A DNA stretch of 64,000 nt from Ensifer adhaerens (GCF_028993555.1 NZ_CP118611.1:1296001-1360000); one strand, 5' to 3'. Positions 28,861 through 38,871 are shown, numbered from the stretch's first letter. Notes: a model not told the origin generated them from the sequence alone. Made by a program: numbers and translations.

Positions 28861-29724
28861 TCAGTCTCCGAGAAGCTGGCGATCATCACCGTCGCGGTGC
28901 GTGACCAGCTGCTGCTTGATGCGCCGAAGTGTGGTGGTCGCCTGCGGCTGCACCCGGTAGGCAACGAGGCTGGAGAGGATATCGAGCAGCGCCAGATAGG
29001 CGATGCGGGTGGAGGTGGGACGGTAGATATTGTTGCCCTCCGGCAGATCGACCGGAACGGTGATGCTGGCGGCGGCGGCGACGGGGCTGCCGCTCTGGGT
29101 CAGCGCTATGGTCGGAACCTTCAGTTCGCGGGCGAGCGTGAAGGCACGCACGAGTTCCGCGTTGCGACCGGAAAAGGAAGAGCCGATGAGCACGTCGGTT
29201 GGCCGCGCTGCCGCCGTCATCATCAGCTGCATGCTGTGATCGGAACTGGAGGTAATGCGAAGCCCGTAACGGAACAGCCGATTCTGCAACTCGCCGGCGA
29301 TCATCGACGAATTGCCGCCGGAACCGAAGGCGTAGATCATTTCCGCCGCGGCGATGCGCTCGACCGCCTGCTCGATCGCCGCAAGGTCCAGCGAACGATG
29401 GAGAAGGAACAGCGCGTTCTGTGATTTGGTGATGATGTCCTGCGCGACATCGCCGGTCTCGCGGCTCTTCGGCTCCGGCTTCAGGTAGCGCATGCCGATA
29501 TAGGCAGTGCGGGCGAGTTGCACCTTGAAATCGGAGAAGCTGTCGCAGCCGAGTCGCCGACAGAAGCGGGTGACCGTCGGCGGCGACACGTCCGCCTTAC
29601 TCGCCAGTTCGATGATGGAGGCGTTCACCGCGAATTCGAAATCGTTCAGGAGAATTTCGGCAATGCGGTTTTCCGACTGGGAGAGCCGCCCTCTTTCTTC
29701 CTGTAGTGTCGCGAAGATGTCCAT
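28861..29724 (-). CDS. RpiR-family transcriptional regulator (HTH plus SIS domain)
   Basis: 287 residues: an N-terminal RpiR helix-turn-helix domain (about 1-77, with ASKADVSPPTVTRFCRRLGC) and a SIS sugar-phosphate-binding domain (about 125-260, with IYAFGSGGNSSMIAGEL and SFSGRNAELVRAF). RpiR proteins sense sugar phosphates, often amino-sugar phosphates. It is the second gene of the RidA operon and is the natural candidate for binding the GAAAAT-type sites at 30201-30216, 30275-30288, 37843-37858 and 37915-37930. A RIME-like repeat separates it from the RidA gene. Whether it activates or represses cannot be read. Confidence 0.88.
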   Translation of the reverse strand: MDIFATLQEERGRLSQSENRIAEILLNDFEFAVNASIIELASKADVSPPTVTRFCRRLGCDSFSDFKVQLARTAYIGMRYLKPEPKSRETGDVAQDIITKSQNALFLLHRSLDLAAIEQAVERIAAAEMIYAFGSGGNSSMIAGELQNRLFRYGLRITSSSDHSMQLMMTAAARPTDVLIGSSFSGRNAELVRAFTLARELKVPTIALTQSGSPVAAAASITVPVDLPEGNNIYRPTSTRIAYLALLDILSSLVAYRVQPQATTTLRRIKQQLVTHRDGDDRQLLGD

Positions 29725-29740
29725 CGCCCGCTCAAGCCTT

Positions 29741-29796
29741 GCTTCGGATCAGGATGCGGGCGGAAAACCGCATCCACCTTTCCTCATCCCGCTCTA
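29741..29796 (-). repeat. RIME-like rhizobial intergenic repeat, copy 1
   Basis: On the minus strand it starts TAGAGCGGGATGAGGAAAG and contains the inner palindrome ATGCGGTTTTCCGCCCGCAT. It aligns with the element at 61954-62004. I recognise the type as a palindromic repeat scattered between genes in Rhizobiaceae. The outer arm is degenerate (TCCTGATC instead of TCCCGCTC). Confidence 0.6.
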
Positions 29797-29799
29797 AGA

Positions 29800-30192
29800 T
29801 CAGCCTTCCTTCGGCTTGTAGGCGACGCAGTCGATCTCGACCTTGCAATCGACCATCATCGACGACTGGACGCAGGCCCGCGCCGGCGGATGAGCACCGA
29901 AATACTCCTGGTAGATCTTGTTGAATGTCCAGAAGTCCCTGGGATCGTCGAGCCAGACACCGCAACGAACCACGTGTTCCGGACCGTAGCCGGCTTCCGT
30001 CAGGATGGCCAGCACGTTGGCGATCGTCTTGTGGGTTTGCGGGATAATCCCACCCTCGATGATCTCGCCGTTTTCCATGGCAACCTGGCCGGAAACATAA
30101 AGCCAACCGTCCGCTTCCACCGCACGTGCGAAAGGCAAGGGTTTGCCGCCAGCGCCGACCTGCTCCGCACCATAGCGCTTGATCGTCATCAT
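29800..30192 (-). CDS. RidA-family protein
   Basis: 130 residues of the RidA/YjgF/UK114 family, with YVSGQVA near residue 32, TIANVLAILTEAGYG and a C-terminal VEIDCVAY. The key Arg of imine-hydrolysing RidA is normally in a C(V)RxxV context; here the corresponding stretch is ARACVQSSMMVD, with Arg just before Cys-Val, so deaminase activity is plausible. These proteins hydrolyse reactive enamine/imine intermediates. Two adjacent ATGs begin the gene; the second (30189) has AGAAGG at 6-base spacing. First gene of the operon that ends in M81, divergent from the SnoaL-like gene. Confidence 0.85.
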   Translation of the reverse strand: MMTIKRYGAEQVGAGGKPLPFARAVEADGWLYVSGQVAMENGEIIEGGIIPQTHKTIANVLAILTEAGYGPEHVVRCGVWLDDPRDFWTFNKIYQEYFGAHPPARACVQSSMMVDCKVEIDCVAYKPKEG

Positions 30193-30200
30193 GAGCCTTC

Positions 30201-30216
30201 TTGCAAATTATTTTCT
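30201..30216 (-). promoter_or_regulatory. Putative RpiR-type operator, RidA side
   Basis: The minus strand reads AGAAAATAATTTGCAA, close to the copies at 37843-37858 and 37915-37930. It lies just before the RidA start. Confidence 0.35.
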
Positions 30217-30274
30217 TTGATCGTTGACAAGTGACCATAGAAAGCTGAATTTGGCCAGCGAAAAACACCATTCA

Positions 30275-30288
30275 TGAAAAGAATTTCA
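30275..30288 (+). promoter_or_regulatory. Putative RpiR-type operator, SnoaL side
   Basis: TGAAAAGAATTTCA is a perfect inverted repeat (TGAAA-N4-TTTCA) 15 bp before the preferred SnoaL-like start. A possible upstream ATG at 30274 would fall within it, which supports the later start. Confidence 0.4.
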
Positions 30289-30303
30289 ATCCAGGGCGCG
30301 AAT

Positions 30304-30795
30304 ATGCGGGATCCTTTCCTCAATCCATTCCCCTCCTCCGACACTGCACGCCACTCGATCTGGGAGATGCTCGTCTCGCGCGACATCAGCGCCTTTCTGG
30401 CCGCCGACTGGTCGATGGTCGCCGATGATTTCGTCGAAGAGAGCTTCATCGGCATCGACGGCCGCCGGGAAACCAATCCCGACAATTGGCGGCTGACCTT
30501 CCCTTCGCTTACCGCCTATCGCGACGAGTGGCTGCGCCAGGCAGAGGACTTCGCCGGCCAGAGCTTCGCTGAAGACCCGCGCGCAGCGATCTTCACGACG
30601 ACGACGCTCGAAGATATCGAGATCAACGGCGATCAGGCGCTGGCGCGCAAGAAATTCGATGGCAGCCTCAAGAAGTCGGACGGCAGCGTCGACATCCTGA
30701 AATGGCAGACCGTCTACTACTGCCGCCTGCACGAGGGTCGCTGGAAGATTGCCGGCTTTACCGGCTACCTGCCGAACCCGATGGGCCCGGCCTGA
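30304..30795 (+). CDS. SnoaL/NTF2-like small protein
   Basis: 163 residues from the ATG at 30304 (MRDPFLNPFPSSD). The pattern of an N-terminal helical stretch with IWEMLVSRDISAFLAADWSMVADDF and C-terminal strands (ALARKKFDGS, WQTVYYCRLHEGRWKIAGFTGYL) fits the NTF2-like cone-shaped fold used by SnoaL, DUF4440 and related proteins. Members are small enzymes or binding proteins; no catalytic residue can be named here. It is the first gene of a pair with the second M81 gene, divergent from RidA. An ATG ten codons upstream is possible but overlaps an operator-like palindrome and lacks a ribosome binding site. Confidence 0.65.
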   Translation: MRDPFLNPFPSSDTARHSIWEMLVSRDISAFLAADWSMVADDFVEESFIGIDGRRETNPDNWRLTFPSLTAYRDEWLRQAEDFAGQSFAEDPRAAIFTTTTLEDIEINGDQALARKKFDGSLKKSDGSVDILKWQTVYYCRLHEGRWKIAGFTGYLPNPMGPA

Positions 30796-30821
30796 AAGAC
30801 GCGATAGAAAAGGCAAAGGCA

Positions 30822-32297
30822 TTGCGGATCTTCACAGCGGCGCTTGCGACCGAAACCAACACCTTCTCCCCGATCTGCATCGACCGCCGGGCCTTCGAAG
30901 CGTCGCTCTACGCGCCGCCGGGAGAGCATCCGGAGACTCCGACGCTCTGCACCGCGCCGATTACCGTCGGCCGCCGCATCGCCGCCGAGAAGGGTTGGCA
31001 CCTGATCGAGGGCACCGCGACCTGGGCAGACCCGGCCGGCCTCGTCAACCGAGAGACCTATGAGAGCCTGCGCGACGAGATCCTCAGCCAGCTTCGCGCT
31101 GCCATGCCCGTCGACGCGGTGGTGCTAGGCCTGCACGGCGCCATGGTCGCAGACGGCTACGAGGACCCCGAGGGCGATCTGCTGACGCGGGTCCGCGAAA
31201 TCGTTGGCCCCGACATCCTCGTTTGCGCCGAGCTCGACCCCCATAGCCACCTGACGGCCAAACGCGCTGCAGCGTCGAACTTCTTCGTCTACTTCAAGGA
31301 GTTTCCACACACCGACTTCGTCGATCGTGCCGAGGATCTCTGGCGGATTGTCGTCGATACGCTCGAGGGTCGGGTAAAACCTGTGATGTCGATCTTCGAC
31401 TGTCGGATGATCGACGTTTACCCGACCTCGCGCGATCCGATGCGCTCCTTCGTCGACAAACTCATGCGCATTGAGAAGGAAGATGCGGATGTGCTCTCGC
31501 TCTCAGTGATCCACGGCTTCATGGCCGGCGACGTGCCGGAAATGGGGACGAAGCTGCTTGCCGTCACCAACGGCAAGCCGGAGAAGGGCGCGAACCTCGC
31601 GCGGGAGCTGGGTCTCGAACTCTTCTCCCACCGCGGTACCTTCATCATGCCGCAGATCGACGAGAAGCAGGCCGTTTCCGAGGCCCTCGCTGCATCGAAG
31701 GGTCCTGTCGTCATCGCCGATGTCTGGGACAACCCGGGCGGAGGCACCGCCGGCGATGCGACGGTGCTGCTCGAAGAGCTGCTGGCACGCAGCGCAACCG
31801 ACGTTGCGGTCGGGACGATCTGGGACCCGATGGCAGTTCAGATCTGCATGGCGGCCGGAGAAGGTGCCGAGATTCCGCTGCGCTTCGGCGCCAAGTCGGC
31901 ACCGGGGACCGGCAATCCGGTCGACGGCACCGTCAGGGTGGTCAAGCTGTTGCGCGACGCTGAGATGCGGTTCGGCGAGAGTTTTGCCCCGTTCGGCGAT
32001 TCCGCCCATATCGTCTTCAACGGTATCGACATCATCCTCAATTCGACGCGCGCGCAGAGCTTCGATCCGAGCCTGTTTTCGGTGATGGGCATCGATCCGA
32101 CCAAGAAGAAGATCCTGGTCATCAAGTCGACCAACCACTTCTACGCGTCGTTCTCGAAGATCGCCTCCGAGATCCTCTATTGCTCGGCCGGCACGCCCTA
32201 TCCGAACAACCCGGCGAAGACCGACTACAAGCGGGCACCGAAGCACATCTGGCCGAAGGTCGCGAATCCGCACGCAGCAGAGAAGGGTGCGGCCTGA
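30822..32297 (+). CDS. M81-family (MlrC-like) metallopeptidase, second copy
   Basis: 491 residues from a TTG start, preceded by AAAAGG at 8 bases. The beginning LRIFTAALATETNTFSP is the standard M81 start, and no ATG or GTG lies nearby in frame without overlapping the SnoaL-like gene. GLHGAMVADGYEDPEGD and ELDPHSHLT carry probable metal ligands; the MlrC C-terminal domain opens with ADVWDNPGGGTAGDATVL, the more usual form of the motif than in the first copy. It ends at a bidirectional terminator. Having two M81 proteins in divergent operons suggests that they act on related substrates or work together; this is inference. Confidence 0.85.
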   Translation: MRIFTAALATETNTFSPICIDRRAFEASLYAPPGEHPETPTLCTAPITVGRRIAAEKGWHLIEGTATWADPAGLVNRETYESLRDEILSQLRAAMPVDAVVLGLHGAMVADGYEDPEGDLLTRVREIVGPDILVCAELDPHSHLTAKRAAASNFFVYFKEFPHTDFVDRAEDLWRIVVDTLEGRVKPVMSIFDCRMIDVYPTSRDPMRSFVDKLMRIEKEDADVLSLSVIHGFMAGDVPEMGTKLLAVTNGKPEKGANLARELGLELFSHRGTFIMPQIDEKQAVSEALAASKGPVVIADVWDNPGGGTAGDATVLLEELLARSATDVAVGTIWDPMAVQICMAAGEGAEIPLRFGAKSAPGTGNPVDGTVRVVKLLRDAEMRFGESFAPFGDSAHIVFNGIDIILNSTRAQSFDPSLFSVMGIDPTKKKILVIKSTNHFYASFSKIASEILYCSAGTPYPNNPAKTDYKRAPKHIWPKVANPHAAEKGAA

Positions 32298-32362
32298 ACT
32301 GCGCCTAGTGTAAGGCTAGCGCGTCTCGCCGACCCCGGTAAGACGGACTTAGTACACGGACA

Positions 32363-32400
32363 AAAAAGACCGCTGTCTTTCGCAAGACAGCGGTCTTTTT
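32363..32400. terminator. Bidirectional rho-independent terminator
   Basis: A 17-bp perfect stem with a TCGC loop runs from an A-tract to a T-tract (AAAAAGACC... / ...GGTCTTTTT), so it serves both the M81 gene on the plus strand and the ABC operon on the minus strand. Confidence 0.92.
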
Positions 32401-32415
32401 CTTGGTCTTGAACGA

Positions 32416-33549
<1,134 letters not shown>

Positions 33550-33604
33550 GAAATTGTCTCCGGCCACCGGCGAGAAGCGGCTCACTTATAGCAGAACGAA
33601 GCAA

Positions 33605-33633
33605 GGGCCGCGAACCCTCAGGATACGCGGCCC
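33605..33633 (-). other. Intercistronic hairpin after sugar SBP gene
   Basis: GGGCCGCG and CGCGGCCC form an 8-bp perfect stem (13-base loop) 9 bp after the SBP stop and before the ATPase gene. No T-run of note. Confidence 0.5.
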
Positions 33634-33641
33634 CGATGGCC

Positions 33642-34871
33642 TTACTTGTACTCTTCGAGATCGCCGGCCGCCTTCTTCAAGGCGTCGGCCGGTTCGGCCT
33701 TGCCGGTCACGACCGACTGGACCATCTCGATGATGACGTTCTGGAAACCCTTGTAGTCGGTAAAGAGCGGTTCCGGACCACCATAGGTGATGCCGTCGAT
33801 GAACGGCTTCCAATAGGGGTCCTTCTTGACGAACTCGTCGACCATCGGCGACGGGCGAAGCGGCGTCAGACCGGCGCCGCCCTGCAGTTCATACTCGCCC
33901 TGCGGACCGGGCGAGGTGATGAACTTGGCAAATTCGATCGCCTTTTCCTCGACGCCAGAACCCTTGAAGATCGCGAGGCTGTCGGTGATGAGCAGCGTGC
34001 CCTCGCCCTTGGCTTCAGGACCGAGCGGCAGCGGCGCGACGCCCCAGTTGACCTTCGTTTCCTTCAGGCGCGTGGCAGCGCCCGAACCTGCCTGGATCAT
34101 ACCGACCTTGCCATCGAGGAAGATGGCGCGGATTTCGTTCTGCTCGTACGCGGTTGCACCTTCGACCGAGAACGGCGTGATGTCCTTGTAGGCCTGGAGC
34201 GCCGCCAGCACCTGCGGGCTGTCGATGACGACCTTGTCGCCGTCGATCACCTTGCCGTTGTTGGTGTACACCCAGTGCATGAACTGGTGCATGGTGTTGT
34301 CGAAGGTCTTGGCCGGGAGGCCGTAGCCGGCAATGCCCGTCTTTTCCTTGATTGCCTTGGCGTATTCGATTTCTTCAGCCCAGGTCTTCGGCGGCTTCTC
34401 GGGATCAAGGCCAGCCTGCTTGAACAGGTCCTTGTTCCAGTAGAGCGCCTTGGTCGAGAACGCGATCGGAACGCCCCACTGGTTGTCGTCGAAGGTGACG
34501 GTGTCGACGATGTTGGGGTAGTAGGTCTTCTTCTCATCTTCCGTCATCGGCACAGGAACGATGAGCTCGTTCTGGGCGAACTCCTTCAGCGTGCGCGAAC
34601 CGACATAGGCCATGGCGACCGGCGTGCCGGCCGCTGCAAGCGTCGTCGCCTTGTCCTGGCACTGGGCCCAGCCGACGACCTCGGGCGTAACCTTCCAGCC
34701 CGGGTTCTTCTCTTCCCACTGCTTGATGTACTTCTCGTGAACCGGATCCATGGTGTCGCCGCAGTAGATCCAGCTGATCTCCTGGTCGGCCGCCTTGGCG
34801 GTCACGGCGCCGAGCGCGGTCGAGCCGAGCAGGGCCAGGGCGAGTACCCCCGTCTTGAATTGGATAGACAC
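33642..34871 (-). CDS. Sugar ABC transporter substrate-binding protein (CUT1, family 1)
   Basis: 409 residues. A signal peptide of about 28 residues ends at AKA, before ADQEISWIYCGDTMDPVHEKYIKQWEEKNPGWK. The mature protein shows family 1 features: GTPVAMAYVGSRTLKEFA, FSTKALYWNKDLFKQAGLDPEKPPKTW and the final TDYKGFQNVIIEMVQSVVTGK region. The GTG start has GGGAGC at 8 bases. The ligand is not readable; a glycoside or amino-sugar is suggested by the GH20 and RpiR genes of the facing operon and the shared promoter motif. Confidence 0.9.
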   Translation of the reverse strand: MSIQFKTGVLALALLGSTALGAVTAKAADQEISWIYCGDTMDPVHEKYIKQWEEKNPGWKVTPEVVGWAQCQDKATTLAAAGTPVAMAYVGSRTLKEFAQNELIVPVPMTEDEKKTYYPNIVDTVTFDDNQWGVPIAFSTKALYWNKDLFKQAGLDPEKPPKTWAEEIEYAKAIKEKTGIAGYGLPAKTFDNTMHQFMHWVYTNNGKVIDGDKVVIDSPQVLAALQAYKDITPFSVEGATAYEQNEIRAIFLDGKVGMIQAGSGAATRLKETKVNWGVAPLPLGPEAKGEGTLLITDSLAIFKGSGVEEKAIEFAKFITSPGPQGEYELQGGAGLTPLRPSPMVDEFVKKDPYWKPFIDGITYGGPEPLFTDYKGFQNVIIEMVQSVVTGKAEPADALKKAAGDLEEYK

Positions 34872-34908
34872 TATTTATGCTCCCGTTCTCTGGTGGTTGA
34901 CTTAAGTC

Positions 34909-35766
34909 TTATTGTTTCACCGCGCCTGCGGTCAGCCCGCTGACGAGATAGCGTTGCAAGAGGAAGATCACGACGACGGCAGGCGCGATGCCGACGAAGC
35001 TTGCCGCCATCAGCTCATTCCAGACCACCTCCTGGCGGCCGAAATAGGCAAAGAGCCCGACCGGCAATGGCATGTATTCACTCTTGGAATTGAAGGTCAG
35101 CGCGTAGATGAATTGCTGGGCGTAGGCACCGATGAAGGTGGTGATCGCCACCACCGTGATACCGGGCATGGCGATCGGCAGGATCACCCGACGCAGCGTA
35201 TAGAAATGGCTGGCGCCATCGACGAAGGCAGCCTCGTCGAGTTCGCGTGGGATGCGCATCATGTAGGTGCGCAAGAGCCAGATCGCCGAGGGGATCAGGA
35301 AGGCAACGCCCGGCACGATCATTGCCAGGTAGGTGTTGAGCACGCCCAATGTGCGCATCAGACGAAACAGCGGGATAAGCAGCACTGCGCCCGAGAACAT
35401 GTTGACGGCCAGGAAGGCACCAAGCAGCAGGCCGGCGCCGCGAAAATTGAAGCGCGCAAAGGCATAGGCAGCCGGAATGACCAGCAACAGCACGATGGCC
35501 GTGACGATGGTGGAGATGAAGAAGGAGTTGAAGATGTAGCGGGCAAAACCCGGCACGCTGTCCCACATTGTCGAGTAGGCGGCGAACGATCCGTTCTGCG
35601 GCCAGAAGCGATAGGGCGACGAGAACAATAGTCCGAGTGGCTTCAACGACACCAGGAACCCTTCGACGAAGGGAGCCAGAATGAAGCACAGGAAGACGAA
35701 GATACCGGCGTAGATGCCAAGGAGCTCGTACCAGCGATAGCGGTTGATCATGGCAGGCTGGCTCAT
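34909..35766 (-). CDS. Sugar ABC transporter permease (CUT1, MalG type)
   Basis: 285 residues with six membrane segments and the EAA loop ELDEAAFVDGASHFYTLRRVILPIAMPG near the C-terminal third, as in MalG/UgpE. The ATG overlaps the end of the preceding permease gene by four bases. It forms the channel with that protein. It lies 38 bp before the SBP gene in the same operon. Confidence 0.9.
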   Translation of the reverse strand: MSQPAMINRYRWYELLGIYAGIFVFLCFILAPFVEGFLVSLKPLGLLFSSPYRFWPQNGSFAAYSTMWDSVPGFARYIFNSFFISTIVTAIVLLLVIPAAYAFARFNFRGAGLLLGAFLAVNMFSGAVLLIPLFRLMRTLGVLNTYLAMIVPGVAFLIPSAIWLLRTYMMRIPRELDEAAFVDGASHFYTLRRVILPIAMPGITVVAITTFIGAYAQQFIYALTFNSKSEYMPLPVGLFAYFGRQEVVWNELMAASFVGIAPAVVVIFLLQRYLVSGLTAGAVKQ

Positions 35767-36653
35767 TTCTGTTCCCCCGCAGCAAGACGGCTGGTGACCC
35801 GGAAATAGGCAAAGCAGAAGATCGACAGGAAGATGCAGATCAGCACCGCACGCGCCGCACCTTCACCGTATTTCTTCGACCCGATCGCGGTACGGTACGT
35901 ATCGATGATCATCGTCGTCGTCTCGCCGTTGGGGCCGCCCTGGGTGAGGATCCAGATGATGTCGAAGGAGTTGAACGTCGCAATCAGCGACAGCATCGAC
36001 ATGGTGATCAGCGACGGAACCAGCAGCGGCAGGGTGATGCGGCGAAAACGATAGAGGCGCCCTGCTCCGTCGGTCCAGGCGGCTTCATAGAGATCCTGCG
36101 GGATCGCCTGCATGGCCGCCAGCATATAGAGCGTCACCAGCGGCACGCCGATCCAAACGTCGGTGATGATCGTTGCCCAAAAGGCGGTGGAACCGTGGGC
36201 GAGGAAGGCGATGGGTCCGTTGGACAGACCCAGGTTCTGTAGCACGCCCGAGATCATGCCGAACTGGCCATTGTACATCCAGCCCCACATGAAGATGCCG
36301 ATCGCCATCGGCACGATCCATGGCGGCATGGTGAGCAGGCGAAATAGCGCACGGCCGGGCACGGCGGCGTTCAGCATCGTCGCGCCGAAGACGCCGATGA
36401 TCATCTTGATCGAGACCGAGAAGAACGTCCAGATGAAGGTCCGGAAGATGACCTCGGCGAAGGTCTCGTTGAAGATCTTGTCGTAGTTCGCCCAGCCGAC
36501 CCAGTTGGTCGTCTTCTTCAGCGACGCATCCGTGAACGACAGGATGAAGGTATCGACCAGTGGATAGGCGACAATCACCGTGACGTAAAGGACAGCGGGA
36601 AGAAGCAGGATCCAGGCGAAGATGACCGTGCTGCGTTGAACACTCATCCCCAC
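35763..36653 (-). CDS. Sugar ABC transporter permease (CUT1, MalF type)
   Basis: 296 residues. Six membrane segments, beginning ILLLPAVLYVTVIVAYPLVD, and the EAA loop DLYEAAWTDGAGRLYRFRRITLPLLVP place it in the MalF/UgpA branch. It lies 6 bp after the MocA-type oxidoreductase gene and overlaps the next permease. Having a dehydrogenase first and the transporter afterwards is a usual layout for rhizobial sugar and polyol operons. Confidence 0.9.
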   Translation of the reverse strand: MGMSVQRSTVIFAWILLLPAVLYVTVIVAYPLVDTFILSFTDASLKKTTNWVGWANYDKIFNETFAEVIFRTFIWTFFSVSIKMIIGVFGATMLNAAVPGRALFRLLTMPPWIVPMAIGIFMWGWMYNGQFGMISGVLQNLGLSNGPIAFLAHGSTAFWATIITDVWIGVPLVTLYMLAAMQAIPQDLYEAAWTDGAGRLYRFRRITLPLLVPSLITMSMLSLIATFNSFDIIWILTQGGPNGETTTMIIDTYRTAIGSKKYGEGAARAVLICIFLSIFCFAYFRVTSRLAAGEQK

Positions 36654-36659
36654 CTCCCC

Positions 36660-37817
36660 TTACGCCGCGCGGGAATGCAGCGCTTCGTCGAAACGGTCCC
36701 AGATGGGTCGGAGATCTATGACGCTCTTCTTGCGTCGCGCCTCGTCCATCGAAAGGGCCAGGATGCCGGCCTCCAGCGCATCGAGCGTCGATACCGGCAA
36801 GGGCCGGCGGTCGCGCACGTGACCGATGATATCGGTCGCCATCTGCTCGTCGGCACCGTAATGCTGCGACAGTTCCGTGGCGGCGTACTTGTTCTCGATG
36901 ACCTTCTTGCCGGTCAGCATCTCGTGCACGTCGAAATAGCCGCGAATAAAATCGCCCTCGGCCATGCCGCGCGACCCCATGATACAGAAGCGACGGAACT
37001 GGTCCGGCACATTGAGATTGGTGTGGAAATTCATGCCAACACCATTGGCATATTCGACGATCGCGACCTGGTAGTCGATGATGTCGCCGTCGCTGTCGAA
37101 CACCTTGTCGGAGCCCATCCAGCCGCTCGGCTTGCGATGAAAGAGCTCGAGGTCGTTGATGCCCTCGCGTGCCGGATCGTTGGCAGGAATGAAGCTCTTG
37201 CGTCCACCGAAGCTTGCGACGCGCTCCGGCCGAGCGCCGACGACGCCATTGTAGAGGTCGAGGTCGTGGCAGCATTTTTCCAGCATGAAACTGCCGGAAT
37301 AGCGTTCGTAGCGGCGCCAGTCGCGCATGAAGAAGGCGCCGTGATAGGGCTCGATGTGCTCAGCCGCCTCGATTGACACCACCTGGCCGAGCTTGCCTTC
37401 GGCAAGAGCCGCACGCAGGTCGCGATACATCGGCGCGTAGCGCAGCACCAGACCAACCATCAGGCGCTCATGACCGAACTTCGCCATCAGTGCAGCCAGT
37501 TCCAGGCTCTCCTGAACGGTCGTCACGATCGGCTTCTCGCTGAAGACCTTGAGACCGGCCTCGAGACCGATCCGGATGTGATCGAGATGCATGTGGTTTG
37601 GCGAGCCGATCATCAGGAGATCGAGCTTCTCGTTGGCGATCAGTTCTTCGGGTGTCGCATACGCCTTGCCGGCCGAGATGCCTTTGTCCGTCAGGGTGGC
37701 AAGACCGGCCGGGTTCGGATCGACGTAGCCGGCGATCTCGAAGTTCTCGTCCATGGCCTTGAAGACATAACCCAGATAACCCAAACGGAATCCGAGTCCG
37801 ATGATGCCGACTTTCAT
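36660..37817 (-). CDS. Gfo/Idh/MocA-family oxidoreductase
   Basis: 385 residues. The N-terminal Rossmann domain begins MKVGIIGLGFRLGYLGYVFKA, with the GxGxxxG-like turn at residues 7-13. The catalytic EKP motif is in GLKVFSEKPIVTT near residue 94, and the C-terminal alpha/beta domain has FMLEKCCHDLDLYNG, with the conserved His-Asp region. Such enzymes use NAD(P) to oxidise or reduce sugars, inositols or amino sugars, sometimes as 3-keto intermediates for glycoside cleavage. First gene of the CUT1 transporter operon, so it acts on the imported sugar. Start supported by AGGAC 5 bases upstream. Confidence 0.9.
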   Translation of the reverse strand: MKVGIIGLGFRLGYLGYVFKAMDENFEIAGYVDPNPAGLATLTDKGISAGKAYATPEELIANEKLDLLMIGSPNHMHLDHIRIGLEAGLKVFSEKPIVTTVQESLELAALMAKFGHERLMVGLVLRYAPMYRDLRAALAEGKLGQVVSIEAAEHIEPYHGAFFMRDWRRYERYSGSFMLEKCCHDLDLYNGVVGARPERVASFGGRKSFIPANDPAREGINDLELFHRKPSGWMGSDKVFDSDGDIIDYQVAIVEYANGVGMNFHTNLNVPDQFRRFCIMGSRGMAEGDFIRGYFDVHEMLTGKKVIENKYAATELSQHYGADEQMATDIIGHVRDRRPLPVSTLDALEAGILALSMDEARRKKSVIDLRPIWDRFDEALHSRAA

Positions 37818-37842
37818 GCTCGTCCTGTTCCCCTGCCGTTTG

Positions 37843-37858
37843 GCGTAATTTATTTTCG
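37843..37858 (-). promoter_or_regulatory. Putative RpiR-type operator, MocA promoter, proximal
   Basis: The minus strand reads CGAAAATAAATTACGC, 25 bp before the MocA start. It is similar to the element at 30201-30216. Confidence 0.35.
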
Positions 37859-37914
37859 CAGACTGGGACAGTTTTTTCAGGCCGTCAACTCAAATCCGCA
37901 TATTTTGTAAAATT

Positions 37915-37930
37915 GTGAAATTCATTTTCA
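37915..37930 (-). promoter_or_regulatory. Putative RpiR-type operator, MocA promoter, distal
   Basis: The minus strand reads TGAAAATGAATTTCAC. TGAAA-N5-TTTCA is an inverted repeat nearly the same as the one at 30275-30288 (N4 spacer). Confidence 0.4.
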
Positions 37931-38058
37931 TACCACAGGCAAATGCCGAGAAAGCAGGCATTTCACGGACAACTAAAGAGGGTGAGCAATTCGCAACTCT
38001 ACGGCAGGAGGAAAGCGGTCCAGACCACTGCACGTTGCGTGATTGGCTTCTGATCAGT

Positions 38059-38871
38059 TCAGCCCATTCCGACCAGGCGGTTTCGCCAGTGCAGCAGCCA
38101 AAGTAAAGGTCGCGCCAGATAAGGTCGCGGTATCTTGGGGTGGTCACCAACCGTCCCCTGCCGTGCGGCGCGCGCGCTCGGCTCGATCAGGAATGCAACG
38201 ATCAGCAAGCTGCGCGTGGCGAAGATCTCCAGGGCGTCATCCGACAGGTATAACCCCTGATCGCCCTCGCCAAAGGCGATATCTCCGACGCTTACCGAAC
38301 CCGAAAACAGATAGAAGTAGAGGTGTCGCCCCTCCGCCCGAGGAAACGTAACCTTCGTCTTAGCCGCAAGCCGAAGATCGAAAAAATCGACGCTGTTGCG
38401 CACGAAAAACGGTGCCGTGCCACCTTCCGGCCCGACCAGATGCCTCCATTGGTTGACAGGCACCACTGCAACGGGGCCATGCTGGATGGTTGGCTGGAGA
38501 TCGAGGCCGTGAGGGCGCACGAGGATCTGGAGCATCCGCAACGGTGGATCACTCGGCAGGGTCTCTTCCGAATGCCAGAAGCTCTTTCCCGCATTCATGA
38601 CCATAAGATGCCCGCTGTCCGTAATCAGCCTCCCGGTCGCGCGGTCATCGTGACGCATGACGCCCTCAGGCACCCATGAGAGGATCTCATCGTTCCGATG
38701 CTCATGCATGGCGATAAGCCTGCCCGGCTCGAGGATCGACTCAACAATCATCGCCAGGGGGCCGTAGCCATGATCACGGGGTCTGGGAAGTAGCCATCCG
38801 GGCATGTTGAGCCTGGCCTTGAACCCGCCCATATCCCTGACGACAGGACTCTTGGCGCCTCGGTACAGCAT
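38059..38871 (-). CDS. Pirin-family protein
   Basis: 270 residues with the bicupin layout of pirins. MLYRGAKSPVVRDMGGFKARLNMPGW is followed by LEPGRLIAMHEHRNDEILSWVPEGVMRHDD, where His-x-His and Glu (MHEHRNDE) would hold the metal; in most pirins the pattern is HPHRGFE, so the motif is modified. The later HLVGPEGGTAPFFVRNSVDFFDL and FSGSVSVGDIAFGEGDQGLYL stretches match the C-terminal cupin. The ATG at 38871 is preferred because the open frame upstream runs into the permease gene. It is the last gene behind yehW, 91 bp away. Function in relation to osmolyte uptake is not evident. Confidence 0.75.
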   Translation of the reverse strand: MLYRGAKSPVVRDMGGFKARLNMPGWLLPRPRDHGYGPLAMIVESILEPGRLIAMHEHRNDEILSWVPEGVMRHDDRATGRLITDSGHLMVMNAGKSFWHSEETLPSDPPLRMLQILVRPHGLDLQPTIQHGPVAVVPVNQWRHLVGPEGGTAPFFVRNSVDFFDLRLAAKTKVTFPRAEGRHLYFYLFSGSVSVGDIAFGEGDQGLYLSDDALEIFATRSLLIVAFLIEPSARAARQGTVGDHPKIPRPYLARPLLWLLHWRNRLVGMG

